From assembly GCF_013267835.1 (NCBI RefSeq), contig NZ_CP053939.1, forward strand, positions 1,984,001-2,048,000: a stretch of DNA of 64,000 nucleotides. The letters run 5' to 3'. Below are positions 46,047 to 54,209 of this stretch, in pieces. Source of the DNA: Neisseria mucosa (GTDB lineage Bacteria; Pseudomonadota; Gammaproteobacteria; Burkholderiales; Neisseriaceae). The notes beneath the pieces are model-generated. The model was given only the letters and a program-made list of their open reading frames with translations, was not told the DNA's origin and did not search any database. Position numbers and translations under genes: made by a program. The first letter of the stretch is position 1. Each line of letters opens with the position of its first letter.

Positions 46047-46835
46047 ATGTTTACCCTATACGGAGAAACTTTCTCTTCACGGCTGCTGCTCGGTACGGCT
46101 GCTTATCCGACGCCGGAAATCCTCAAGCAGTCTGTCCAAATCGCGCAACCGGCGATGATTACCGTTTCATTGCGCCGTGCCGGCAGCGGCGGCGAAGCGC
46201 ACGGGCAGGGTTTTTGGTCGTTGTTGGAGGAAATGGGCGTACCTGTATTGCCCAATACCGCAGGCTGTCAAAGCGTTCAGGAAGCCGTGACCACTGCGCA
46301 AATGGCACGCGAAGTGTTTGATACCGACTGGATTAAGCTCGAACTTATCGGCGATGATGATACGTTGCAGCCCGATGTGTTCCAACTAGTCGAAGCGGCG
46401 GAAATCCTGATTAAAGACGGCTTCAAAGTGCTGCCTTATTGCACTGAAGACCTGATTGCCTGCCGCCGCCTGCTTGACGCAGGCTGTCAGGCGTTGATGC
46501 CGTGGGCGGCGCCGATTGGCACGGGTTTGGGCGCGGTTCATGCTTATGCGTTGAAAGTCCTGCGCAAACGCCTGCCCGACACGCCGTTGATTATCGATGC
46601 CGGTTTGGGTTTGCCTTCGCAGGCGGCGCAAGTGATGGAATGGGGCTTTGACGGCGTGTTGCTGAATACCGCCGTTTCCCGCAGCGGCGATCCGGTCAAT
46701 ATGGCACGCGCTTTTGCGCTTGCGGTCGAGTCGGGCCGTCTGGCATATGAGGCGGAACCTGTGGAAGCGCGTGAGAAAGCGCGCGCCAGTACGCCGACGG
46801 TGGGCCAGCCTTTCTGGCATTCGGCGGAATATTGA
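46047..46835 (+). CDS. thiG: thiazole synthase
   Basis: ThiG forms the thiazole phosphate ring from deoxyxylulose phosphate, dehydroglycine and ThiS thiocarboxylate. The 262-residue TIM barrel contains the Schiff-base lysine in [11 protein letters not shown], the [15 protein letters not shown] segment and the phosphate site [28 protein letters not shown] (near the end). AAAAAGGA stands upstream of the ATG. Dehydroglycine should come from ThiO, encoded at 59.4 kb. The gene ends at an ordinary hairpin terminator. Confidence 0.95.
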   Translation: MFTLYGETFSSRLLLGTAAYPTPEILKQSVQIAQPAMITVSLRRAGSGGEAHGQGFWSLLEEMGVPVLPNTAGCQSVQEAVTTAQMAREVFDTDWIKLELIGDDDTLQPDVFQLVEAAEILIKDGFKVLPYCTEDLIACRRLLDAGCQALMPWAAPIGTGLGAVHAYALKVLRKRLPDTPLIIDAGLGLPSQAAQVMEWGFDGVLLNTAVSRSGDPVNMARAFALAVESGRLAYEAEPVEAREKARASTPTVGQPFWHSAEY

Positions 46836-46843
46836 TAAACATT

Positions 46844-46869
46844 AGGGCGTGTCGAACACGCCCTTTTTT
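46844..46869 (+). terminator. rho-independent terminator after thiG
   Basis: AGGGCGTG at 46844-46851 pairs with CACGCCCT at 46857-46864 around TCGAA, then a run of T. It is not DUS-based. Confidence 0.9.
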
Positions 46870-46906
46870 ATTGGTGGAAAACCTGATTTTAGGTTGAACA
46901 GAATGT

Positions 46907-47668
46907 TCAGACGGCCTTGGCCAAAAGCTGTTTCAATGGCTTTAAGATTTGCCATGCCTGCGCTTTGAGTTGCGGCTGCATCAGCAGGCGGGCGGGGTGG
47001 GGAATGACGAAATGCGGCCGCTTCCCGCACAATTCGTTCATCAGTCCGATCATGTCGGGGCTGTCGAAGATTTTGCCGAGAAACAATACTGCGCGCGCTT
47101 GCGAAGCGGTCAGCTCGTTTTGCATTTCGGCAAGCTCGGCGCGGACGTGTTCGGCATCGGGCAGGGCGGTGAACACGGGCGCGGTTTTGACCCATGCGGT
47201 TTTGTGCGCCTGCTCGGGCTTGAGGCCGATGGCGGCGAGGATGTTGTCGAGAAGTGTGCCGACGTTGCCGCTAAACAGCGTACCGTGCAGGCTGTCTTCG
47301 GTGGACGGGCAAATGCTGACCACCATGATTTCAGACGGCCTGATGGTTACGTCAAGACGGGGCAGATTGTCTGAATGCGCGGCTTTTTCTGTTTTTGCCG
47401 GTGTTTTGGCTATGGCTTTGGGTGCCGCTTCGGGAACGCGGACAGCCGGTTTGGCCGTTTGCGCAGTGGCAATGGCGGCGGTGCGTGCCTGATGGGCGCC
47501 TGCGGATAAAGTGCGCACGGCTTGCGCGGTATCGGTGGCAATGGTTTTGGGGCGGACGGGTGCAGTCGCGGCTTGAGGCGCGACATGGATGATTTTGGCG
47601 TTTCGGTTCAGCCACATCGGGCCCAAACCCAAGGCTTCGTGCAGGTGCAGGTAGCGGCTGCTTAACAT
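46907..47668 (-). CDS. uracil-DNA glycosylase-superfamily protein (family 4/5-like, degenerate)
   Basis: A 253-residue protein. The first 90 residues are Ala/Thr/Pro/Lys-rich and look disordered. The rest keeps the UDG superfamily outline: VVSICPSTEDSLHGTLFSGNVGTLLDNILAAIGL in place of the family-4 motif, AVLFLGK, and IPHPARLL as the second motif. The GExPG active-site form is replaced by SICPS, and the N-terminal cluster cysteines are not seen, so normal activity is doubtful. It overlaps the rimI stop by 7 bases. The tsaB-rimI-UDG order is recurrent in proteobacteria. Confidence 0.75.
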   Translation of the reverse strand: MLSSRYLHLHEALGLGPMWLNRNAKIIHVAPQAATAPVRPKTIATDTAQAVRTLSAGAHQARTAAIATAQTAKPAVRVPEAAPKAIAKTPAKTEKAAHSDNLPRLDVTIRPSEIMVVSICPSTEDSLHGTLFSGNVGTLLDNILAAIGLKPEQAHKTAWVKTAPVFTALPDAEHVRAELAEMQNELTASQARAVLFLGKIFDSPDMIGLMNELCGKRPHFVIPHPARLLMQPQLKAQAWQILKPLKQLLAKAV

Positions 47669-48105
47669 GATTTCTCCATCAATACGGCATCTTCGCTGCC
47701 ACCGTCGGGCAGGGCGTAGTAGTTTTTGCGGCGGCCGCAGGTTTGGAAGCCGTGTTTGCGGTAGAGCTGTTGCGCGGTTTCATTGCTTGCACGGACTTCG
47801 AGTAGCAATCGGGTTGCGCCTTGCTGTTGCACTGCGTTTTGCCAGTGTTGCAGCAGGGCGGATGCAATGCCTTGGCGGCGGTATTTGGGCGCGACGGCAA
47901 TCAGGTGCAGTTCGGATTCGTCAAACACGGTTTGCCACACGATAAAACCGGTAATTTGGTGGTCGGCCTGACTGAGCCAAACGCTGTCGGGATGGTGTTG
48001 AACCGCCGATTCAAACTGCTGCGCCGTCCACGACGAAGGATTGCCTTGTGCGTCGATGGCGGCAAGGGTGGAGCAGTCGGCAAGTACGGCTGGGCGCAGG
48101 TTCAC
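47662..48105 (-). CDS. rimI: ribosomal protein S18 alanine N-acetyltransferase
   Basis: A 147-residue GNAT acetyltransferase. Motif A is LIAVAPKYRRQGIASALLQHW with the acetyl-CoA loop RRQGIA, and the tail has LEVRASNETAQQLYRKHGF typical of RimI. It acetylates the N-terminus of protein S18. The start overlaps tsaB by 4 bases (ATGA), so translation is coupled, and the UDG-like gene overlaps its end. Confidence 0.88.
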   Translation of the reverse strand: MNLRPAVLADCSTLAAIDAQGNPSSWTAQQFESAVQHHPDSVWLSQADHQITGFIVWQTVFDESELHLIAVAPKYRRQGIASALLQHWQNAVQQQGATRLLLEVRASNETAQQLYRKHGFQTCGRRKNYYALPDGGSEDAVLMEKSC

Positions 48106-48776
48106 GGTTTGGCCTTTTGTTGGGCTTGCTCTTGCGCGGTCAGGGCAATTTTGTTGCGGACGTAGAGCAGCTCGGCGTGTGCCGCATCGGTGGCAACATA
48201 GCGGCCGCTGCGGGCAAGTTTAAGATAGTCGGTGGCGGTCGGCATATCGGCTTGACCGTCAAAAGGCGGTTTGTCGGCGAGGGCAAAGGCATTGCCGATG
48301 CCGCCGGTAGGCGTTTTGCCTTCGGGAGCGGTAATGGCGGCGGCTTTGCCAACCGTGTAATCGCTCAAGCGGACGTGGTTTTGCGTATCAAACCATGCGT
48401 AGAACACTTCGCCCATACGCGCATCGGTGGCCGCCAGTACACAGCTTGATGGCGGCAGCAGCGAAGCGGCGGCATCGAGGCAGGGAATGCCGATCATGGG
48501 CGTGTCAAACGGCGTGGCCAAACCTTGTGCAACCGCCGCGCCGATACGCAGGCCGGTAAATGCGCCGGGGCCCTGTGCATAAACGATGCAGCCCAAATCG
48601 GCGGCCGTGATGCCCGCTTCTTTAAAGAGGCGTTCGATTTGCGGCAGGATTTGTTCGGATTGCTTGGTGCCGACGTTTTCGTGAAACAGGCGGACTTCGC
48701 CTTGATGTTCCAATGCGATGGACAGAAAGGATGTGCTGGTGTCGATGGCAAGAGTCGGGCGGTTGTCGGTTGGCAT
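48102..48776 (-). CDS. tsaB: tRNA threonylcarbamoyladenosine synthesis protein TsaB
   Basis: A partner of TsaD, TsaE and TsaC in making t6A37 on tRNAs reading ANN codons. The 224-residue ASKHA-fold protein starts with LAIDTSTSFLSIALEH and has IVYAQGPGAFTGLRIGAAVAQGLA, the standard TsaB signature. The first gene of the tsaB-rimI-UDG operon. Confidence 0.93.
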   Translation of the reverse strand: MPTDNRPTLAIDTSTSFLSIALEHQGEVRLFHENVGTKQSEQILPQIERLFKEAGITAADLGCIVYAQGPGAFTGLRIGAAVAQGLATPFDTPMIGIPCLDAAASLLPPSSCVLAATDARMGEVFYAWFDTQNHVRLSDYTVGKAAAITAPEGKTPTGGIGNAFALADKPPFDGQADMPTATDYLKLARSGRYVATDAAHAELLYVRNKIALTAQEQAQQKAKP

Positions 48777-48905
48777 GGTGTTATTTTTTTAGAAGGATAT
48801 GGGTTGCCATTATAGTGGAACGGCGAGGGGGAACAAAGCATTCGGGCGGCGCTTGGGTAAAAACGTCGTTTGCGTAAACATATTTGGCAGGTAAACCAAG
48901 GTTTC

Positions 48906-48935
48906 AGGCCGTCTGAAAACGTTTCAGACGGCCTT
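48906..48935 (-). terminator. DUS-pair terminator after the glutathione S-transferase gene
   Basis: AGGCCGTCTGAAA at 48906-48918 pairs with 48922-48934, directly after the GST stop on the reverse strand. Confidence 0.75.
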
Positions 48936-48938
48936 GTT

Positions 48939-49613
48939 TTATTGGTCGAGTTTCAATAAAGGCGAACCTGCTTTTTCAACGGCGCGGCGGTAGGCTTCAT
49001 GCGCTTCGATGCGTTGCAAATAAGCGCGGATATTGGGGTAGTCGGCAAAATCGAAGCGGTCGGCTGCTGCTTGCAGCGGATAGCTCATCATGATGTCGGC
49101 ACCGCTGAGGCTGTTGCCGACCAACCATTCGCGGTTTTCCAGCTCGCTGTCAATATGGGCAAGATGCAGGGCGGCTTGCGGATGGATAAAGCTGCTTTTG
49201 ACGCTACCGCTGATTTTGCGGGCAATCGGTTTGACGAAAAACGGCATGGGTGCACTTTCAATTCGGCGGAACACCAGTCCGAGCAGCAATAACGGCATCA
49301 GCGAACCTTCGGCATAATGCAGCCAGCGTTGATATTGCCAGTATTCGCGGCTGCCGCGTTTGGGCATCAGGCGGCCGTTGCCGTAGGTTTGAATCAGATA
49401 GTCGGTAATCGCGCCGCTTTCCGCCAAGATAAAGCCGTCATCATCCAATAAAGGCGATTTGCCCAAGGGATGGATGGCTTTGAGTTCGTCAGGGGCGAGC
49501 AAAGTGTCGGGATGACGGCGGTAGGTTTGCAGGCGGTAAGGCGTACCGAGGATTTCAAGCAGCCAAACAATGCGCAGGGCGCGGGATTGGTCGAGCGAAT
49601 GTAGGGTAATCAT
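48939..49613 (-). CDS. glutathione S-transferase family protein
   Basis: A 224-residue cytosolic GST. The N-terminal thioredoxin-like half has MITLHSLDQSRALRIVWLLE, then the glutathione site HPLGKSPLLDDDGFILAESGAITDYL. The C-terminal half is helical with NSLSGADIMMSYPLQAA. The frame is open to 49748, but 49613 gives the family start. The substrate is not known. The next upstream gene (49622-50017) ends 8 bases from it, so they may be co-transcribed. Confidence 0.9.
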   Translation of the reverse strand: MITLHSLDQSRALRIVWLLEILGTPYRLQTYRRHPDTLLAPDELKAIHPLGKSPLLDDDGFILAESGAITDYLIQTYGNGRLMPKRGSREYWQYQRWLHYAEGSLMPLLLLGLVFRRIESAPMPFFVKPIARKISGSVKSSFIHPQAALHLAHIDSELENREWLVGNSLSGADIMMSYPLQAAADRFDFADYPNIRAYLQRIEAHEAYRRAVEKAGSPLLKLDQ

Positions 49614-49621
49614 GAGGGGCT

Positions 49622-50017
49622 TTAAATATCGGTTTGTTTGAGGCCGTCTATGTTGATTTGGCAGGCATCGGCGTATTTTTGCAGGGTTTTGGCCGGTAGT
49701 TTGGCGAACACTTCGGGACGGAAATGCCGACGCAGCTGCCATTTCCATACGCCTGCCGCCATGGCCAAGCCGGTTTCATCATAACGGCAGCGGAACATAT
49801 GGTAGTACAGCGGAGAATATTCGCCTTTTTTGACGGCTTCGCGCGCGGCCTGAGTTTGGGCATCGAGTTCGCACACCGCCATTTCGGTGGCGTAGGCTTC
49901 GTCCTGCCAACCGTTGCTGGTAGCCGCTTCGTAGTGGCCGTCGCGGGTGCCGTAGATGACTTTGCGGTGGCCGTGGTAGCTGGCGCTGTTGTCTTGAGGG
50001 ATGTCGTCAATCTTCAT
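49622..50017 (-). CDS. hypothetical protein beside the DarB-like gene
   Basis: A 131-residue soluble protein I do not recognise. It is rich in Tyr, His and Trp with the stretches YHGHRKVIYGTRDGHYEAAT and YSPLYYHMFRCRYDETGLAMAAGVWKWQLRRHF. No signal peptide or membrane helix is seen. It begins exactly where the DarB-like gene ends, so the two are translationally adjacent and its role is probably tied to that enzyme. Confidence 0.7.
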   Translation of the reverse strand: MKIDDIPQDNSASYHGHRKVIYGTRDGHYEAATSNGWQDEAYATEMAVCELDAQTQAAREAVKKGEYSPLYYHMFRCRYDETGLAMAAGVWKWQLRRHFRPEVFAKLPAKTLQKYADACQINIDGLKQTDI

Positions 50018-51184
50018 TCAGACGGCCTTTACTGCTTCCAAAAGCATGAAACATGTTGAAAAGCGTCCGCTTTCCGGAACGTAACACAGGATTTTTTGGC
50101 CGTGCTCGATGGGGAAAGTGCGCATAAATTCTTCAAGGATGATGTAAATCGAGGCCGAACCCGTGTTGCCCTTGCTGTGCAGATTGGTAAACCATTTTTC
50201 CTGCGGAATGTCGAAGCCGATGTTTTTCAGGCCGTCTGAAAGGCGGTCGCGGAAAAAGCCGGAAGAGTAGTGGGGCAGGAACCAATCGATTTCTTTGGCG
50301 CGGATGCCGTGTTTGGCGGCGATTTGGGAGAGGGGTTTTTCCACCGTATAGCGGACGATGTTTTCGTTCAGCAGTTTGACGTCCTGTTTGACCGCCATCA
50401 GGCTGTGGCGGCGGCCGTAATCGGCATCGGCGTGTTTCCAGCCTTCAAAGATTCCGTCGCGGAATTCTGCGCCGGCATACATGCAGGGCGGCATTTCGTT
50501 GGCGTAGGAAAGCAGGTCTATCCAATGGATTTTCAGGCTGAGGCCGTCTGAATTAGGGCGGTCGGACAGATACACCGCGCCTGCGCCGTCAGACAGCATC
50601 CAGCGTAAAAAGTCTTTTTCAAACCCGATTTCGGGGGACGCGTTTTCCAGTTTTTTATGGTCGGTTTCACTTTGGAACACTTCGCCGCGCATGACTGCCG
50701 AGGCGTTTTCGGAAGCAACGGAAACCGCATGTGCGTGTTCGCCGGTGCGTACGGCGTTGTAGGCGTGTTTCATCGCCGCCATACCTGCCGCACATACGCC
50801 TGCCATGCTGAACACTTCGCAAGGCGGCATATCCAGCAAACCATGCACCATCACGCCGTGTCCGGGCATGGTTTGGTCGGGATAGGAAGTGGCGCAGGCC
50901 AGGCTGCCGACGGCTTCTGCAGGAACGCCTTGGGCAAACAGGCCGTTGACCGCTTCGGCGGCCAATTCGGCATTGGTGTGCGTCGTGCGGCGGCTTTCAG
51001 GGTCGATGGCGTAATGGCGCGACAAAATGCCGTTGGAGCGCAAAATCATACGGCGCACGCGTGAAGGCACATCGCCTGCCATGCCGAGGACGGCTTCCAT
51101 TTCGTCATTGCCGACGGGGGCGTTGGGCAAAAAGGCAGAAACGCGGTTGAGATAAACGTCTTTGAGTGTGTTATTCGATGTCAT
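50018..51184 (-). CDS. 3-oxoacyl-ACP synthase III-like enzyme (DarB-like)
   Basis: A 388-residue thiolase-fold enzyme of the FabH type. The triad is Cys131 (AGVCAAGMAAM), His305 (FLPHYSS) and Asn340 (SKGNTGSAS). At nearly 390 residues it is longer than housekeeping FabH (about 320), and resembles the DarB group that pairs with DarA to join two 3-oxoacyl chains into dialkylresorcinols or related rings. A DarA-like gene lies 0.3 kb upstream on the same strand. The assignment to DarB is from memory of the family; the ketosynthase III call itself is firm. Confidence 0.8.
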   Translation of the reverse strand: MTSNNTLKDVYLNRVSAFLPNAPVGNDEMEAVLGMAGDVPSRVRRMILRSNGILSRHYAIDPESRRTTHTNAELAAEAVNGLFAQGVPAEAVGSLACATSYPDQTMPGHGVMVHGLLDMPPCEVFSMAGVCAAGMAAMKHAYNAVRTGEHAHAVSVASENASAVMRGEVFQSETDHKKLENASPEIGFEKDFLRWMLSDGAGAVYLSDRPNSDGLSLKIHWIDLLSYANEMPPCMYAGAEFRDGIFEGWKHADADYGRRHSLMAVKQDVKLLNENIVRYTVEKPLSQIAAKHGIRAKEIDWFLPHYSSGFFRDRLSDGLKNIGFDIPQEKWFTNLHSKGNTGSASIYIILEEFMRTFPIEHGQKILCYVPESGRFSTCFMLLEAVKAV

Positions 51185-51203
51185 GATGTGTTTGTCAAAA
51201 TAA

Positions 51204-51449
51204 TCAACCGATAAACCGCGCCGCGTAGTCGCAGCTTGCAGTCAACGGGATGTGATGTGTTTCGGCATATTCCATCAGCGCGTCCACCAGCAGTTTGGCA
51301 ATGCCGCGATGACGGAAGTTGGGCGAGACCTCGGTATGGTTTACGTCCCAGCCGCCGTTGTGTTCGGTATAGCTGATATAGCCTGCTTCCAAACCGTCAA
51401 TATCGATTTGAAAGCGATGGAGCTCGGGGTAGTGGATCACTTCGGGCAT
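51204..51449 (-). CDS. GNAT-fold N-acetyltransferase (YjdJ/YidJ-like small type)
   Basis: An 81-residue single-domain protein of the small GNAT group: YISYTEHNGGWDVNHTEVSPNFRHRGIAKLLVDALMEYAE, with the acyl-CoA loop RHRGIA, and an ending DYAARFIG. The start at 51449 (MPEVIHYPE) fits the family. It lies between the DarA- and DarB-like genes in the same direction. Substrate unknown. Confidence 0.8.
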   Translation of the reverse strand: MPEVIHYPELHRFQIDIDGLEAGYISYTEHNGGWDVNHTEVSPNFRHRGIAKLLVDALMEYAETHHIPLTASCDYAARFIG

Positions 51450-51483
51450 GATGGATTCCTGGTTTGAGGCCGTCTGAAACGGA

Positions 51484-52392
51484 TTATCTGCCTGACGGTT
51501 GCGCATAATAGTCCGCCAGCTTTTTCAGACGGCCTTTGAGCAGCGGATGCAGCAGCTTTTTCAAAATTACGCTAACGGGTAAAACTACCAAAATCATCGC
51601 CAATAAAAAGACGATGTAAAAGCACAGCAAGGCACGGCGCAAAAGCGGAGAAATACGGCCTGCCGCCATCAAAAGCCTGCCCCAGACGAAGAAGCTGCGG
51701 CCGGCGGCGCGTTCGCTGAAAATCAGTTTTTCATTGACTGTCACCGCGCCCATATTTTGAAACAGGGTTTCGTCCAAAGGCTGTTGGTTTAACAGTGCAT
51801 CGCGCAATTTCGCACCAAACCGCGCCGCATCCGCCAATTCTTCTTCAGCAATGCCGGCGGAGGGCAGGGAGCGGAAATAGCGTTTGTCACCGGTCAGCAT
51901 CCAGGCAGGAGTGGTAATAAAACTTGCCGCGCTGTTGCAGGCATCGATTTTTACGATGTTGCCGATGAGTTTAGCGCCGTTTTGTTTCAGCAAAGATTTC
52001 ATTTTCTCTTGCGCGCCCAGCCACATATTGCGGCAGCCGATAAGCGTGATGACCGGTTTGCCGTCCAGCAGGCGGTGCGTTTCTTCGCGTTGCAAAAAGG
52101 CGGTCATCGGTTGCGAAGGAGAGAGGAACCAAACGGTGTAGGCAATGACCACCACATCGTAATCTTCGGATGGAATGTGCGGCGGCAGAATCGGGGCGGG
52201 CTTTAAATGGACGGTTTCAGGAAAGGTATCGAAAAAACGCCAAAACGGCCACGGAAACGGAAACGCCTGCTCCGGTACGATATTGACGCAATCGACCTGT
52301 ATGCCGGCTGTTTGCAACGGCGCGGCAAAATTTTGCGCCAGGCTGGAGAGCTGCCCCGTTTGCGAGTAATGCACAATCAGCACTTTTTTCAT
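51484..52392 (-). CDS. DarA-like dialkylresorcinol condensing enzyme family protein
   Basis: A 302-residue protein with a flavodoxin-like N-terminus (KVLIVHYSQTGQLSSLAQNF, an FMN-type phosphate loop), then YDVVVIAYTVWFLSPSQPM and TLIGCRNMWLGAQEKMKSLL. A hydrophobic helix lies at about residues 257-280. GCRNMWxxAQE and the YSQTGQL opening are features I recall from the group named dialkylresorcinol condensing enzyme (DarA). It is first in a reverse-strand series with a GNAT gene, the DarB-like gene and a hypothetical gene. The product in Neisseria is unknown. Confidence 0.65.
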   Translation of the reverse strand: MKKVLIVHYSQTGQLSSLAQNFAAPLQTAGIQVDCVNIVPEQAFPFPWPFWRFFDTFPETVHLKPAPILPPHIPSEDYDVVVIAYTVWFLSPSQPMTAFLQREETHRLLDGKPVITLIGCRNMWLGAQEKMKSLLKQNGAKLIGNIVKIDACNSAASFITTPAWMLTGDKRYFRSLPSAGIAEEELADAARFGAKLRDALLNQQPLDETLFQNMGAVTVNEKLIFSERAAGRSFFVWGRLLMAAGRISPLLRRALLCFYIVFLLAMILVVLPVSVILKKLLHPLLKGRLKKLADYYAQPSGR

Positions 52393-52700
52393 TATCTTCC
52401 CTGCAATGAGTAAGTTATGGTTGGTTTGGACGGTATTATATAGTAAACCGACCTGCCTTGAACTTTATTCATATTCAGTATGTTCGCGAAGGTTTCAGCC
52501 GATTTGGATGGAAGCGCCGTATTCTGTCGGAATGGGGCGGAGAAGCGGATTTTTATGCCATGCCAACATGAACAACGGCCGTCTGAAATTTTTCAGACGG
52601 CCTTGTGTGGAAAACGGGACGCATGGTTTAGAACGGGATTTGCGCTAAGTATGGCGTGCAAATTGTATAGACAAAAAAATAACCGCTTCAAGGCGGTTGG
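52393..52700. other. 308-base non-coding stretch with one DUS hairpin
   Basis: It holds the leader of the DarA-like gene and a DUS-pair hairpin (52577-52604). Short reading frames here carry no family likeness. Confidence 0.5.
52577..52604. terminator. DUS-pair hairpin
   Basis: GGCCGTCTGAAA at 52577-52588 pairs with 52591-52602. It could terminate the tRNA-Phe transcript on the reverse strand, about 100 bases beyond the tRNA. Confidence 0.6.
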
Positions 52701-52776
52701 TGGTGGCCAGAGGCGGAATCGAACCGCCGACACACGGATTTTCAATCCGTTGCTCTACCAACTGAGCTATCTGGCC
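52701..52776 (-). tRNA. tRNA-Phe (anticodon GAA)
   Basis: A 76-nt tRNA on the reverse strand. Acceptor stem GGCCAGA/TCTGGCC, discriminator A and encoded CCA. The D arm has AGCTCAGTTGGTAGAGC, the anticodon stem ACGGA/TCCGT encloses TTGAAAA (anticodon GAA), and the T arm has GGTTCGATTCC. All canonical. Confidence 0.96.
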
Positions 52777-52981
52777 TTCGCGTGTTTCGTTGCGAGATGT
52801 GAATTAAACCAAATTTCGTTGCCTTGTGCAAGCGTTTGTAGGCTTTATTTTTGAGGCGGTAAATTAAGATTTTGTTTTGTATTGAATTATTTTTTCGTTT
52901 TAATTGGCGGTTTTTAAGTTTGCCGGTTTGATTTTCAGACGGCCTAAGATACAATCGGCTTTTTTGCTTTGGATTTATGCC

Positions 52982-53542
52982 ATGCTGTATGTGTTTGTTC
53001 GTGATATGTGGGATGTTTTGCGTTTGCGCTATCGTTCGCCGGAGACGTATTTGTATTCGCCTTTGGTGATGGCGGCGGTGTTGCTGCTGTTGGGTGTGGT
53101 GAACGCGGCCAGCATGTCGCCTTTGTTTGGCAGCGGCGCGGCGGCGGTGTGCCTGTCGGTGATTTTGGTGATGGTGAAATGGTTGGTGTTAAGCCGCTCG
53201 ATGCGCAAGGTGCTGCATTATTACGGTGCGCCCCGGCTGCCTTTGTGGGGCTTTATTTTGGTGTCTGAGGCTTTGCTCTTGCCGCTGTTGCTGGTGTTGT
53301 ATGTGCCGGCGTTGGCTGTGTTTGCGCTGTTGTGGCAGGCTTGGGTGTTTGTGGTGCAGGTACGCGGTTTGATGTGGATGGGGAATGCAACGGTAGGCCG
53401 TGTTTTGGTGGGCTACCTGTTGTATGGTATCGGCGTGCTGTGTGTGGGTACGGTGATTCTGATGCTGTTTATTGCCGCCGGTTGGTTGGACCTAGAAACG
53501 TTGAATCAAAACCTACAGGCGTTGACGTCTGCCCGTCAATAA
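52982..53542 (+). CDS. integral membrane protein of unknown function
   Basis: A 186-residue protein with about five hydrophobic segments (from about residues 28, 52, 83, 100 and 150). It opens LYVFVRDMWDVLRLRYRSPETY, which resembles the cytoplasmic lead-in of Yip1-like membrane proteins, but this is only a resemblance. The reading frame extends back to 52904 through a DUS, but 52982 is the likelier start; the ribosome site is poor. It stands alone. Confidence 0.75.
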   Translation: MLYVFVRDMWDVLRLRYRSPETYLYSPLVMAAVLLLLGVVNAASMSPLFGSGAAAVCLSVILVMVKWLVLSRSMRKVLHYYGAPRLPLWGFILVSEALLLPLLLVLYVPALAVFALLWQAWVFVVQVRGLMWMGNATVGRVLVGYLLYGIGVLCVGTVILMLFIAAGWLDLETLNQNLQALTSARQ

Positions 53543-53555
53543 TCCATGAAAATGG

Positions 53556-53585
53556 AAAGGCCGTCTGAAATGTCCAGACGGTCTT
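53556..53585. terminator. imperfect DUS hairpin
   Basis: AAAGGCCGTCTGAAA at 53556-53570 faces TGTCCAGACGGTCTT; the second arm is no longer a DUS. It lies between converging genes. Confidence 0.6.
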
Positions 53586-53589
53586 AGTT

Positions 53590-54102
53590 TTATGTGTTTG
53601 TTTCGTGGTCTTGCAGGATTTTTTGATAGACGGGGTCGGGGAGGTAGCGGCCTATCATGTCGCGCCAGCCTTGGGGGCCGACCAAGCCTTTGACCATGGT
53701 GGAGGATACTTCGGCTATTTCGCGCGGCGGCATCAGGAAGACGGTGGAGATTTCGGGGGCGATGTCGCTGTTGATGTAGCGCATCGAGCGTTCGTATTCG
53801 TAGTCGGCGGCGGAACGGATGCCGCGGACGATGAAATTGGCGTTGGCTTCTCGGGCGTAATCGACCAAAAAGCGGTTTTCAAACACGCTGATGCGGACGT
53901 TGGGGAAGGGGTGGGTAATGGCATCGAGCATGGCGCGGCGTTCTTCTATGGTGTAGGTGCTGCGCTTTTCGGGATTGGTGCCGATGGCGACGATGAGTTC
54001 GTCAAAGAGGGATTGGGCTTCCTGTATCATCCACAGGTGGCCGAGGGTGGGAGGGTCGAAGCTGCCTGCGTACACGGCACGGCGCGGAGTGGTCGTGGTC
54101 AT
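53590..54102 (-). CDS. coaD: pantetheine-phosphate adenylyltransferase
   Basis: Makes dephospho-CoA from 4'-phosphopantetheine and ATP, the penultimate step of CoA synthesis. The 170-residue nucleotidyltransferase has the T/HxGH-type motif [15 protein letters not shown] at the N-terminus and [18 protein letters not shown] in the middle, with the C-terminal [13 protein letters not shown] segment ([11 protein letters not shown]). The length is normal. Confidence 0.96.
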   Translation of the reverse strand: MTTTTPRRAVYAGSFDPPTLGHLWMIQEAQSLFDELIVAIGTNPEKRSTYTIEERRAMLDAITHPFPNVRISVFENRFLVDYAREANANFIVRGIRSAADYEYERSMRYINSDIAPEISTVFLMPPREIAEVSSTMVKGLVGPQGWRDMIGRYLPDPVYQKILQDHETNT

Positions 54103-54170
54103 TTTGGGTTGGGAATGGGGTTTGTGTGGCGTTCAGGATAGGGGAGTTTGCCGGTGATGTCAAAAATCAA

Positions 54171-54200
54171 AAAGGCCGTCTGAAATTTCAGACGGCCTTT
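54171..54200 (-). terminator. DUS-pair terminator after the Bax-inhibitor-1 gene
   Basis: AAAGGCCGTCTGAAA at 54171-54185 directly abuts its reverse complement at 54186-54200. Confidence 0.75.
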
Positions 54201-54209
54201 GCGGCTTTA

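Noticed and set aside
52406..52648. 80-residue frame between the DarA-like gene and tRNA-Phe
   Set aside because: It crosses a DUS hairpin and has no ribosome site or family resemblance.
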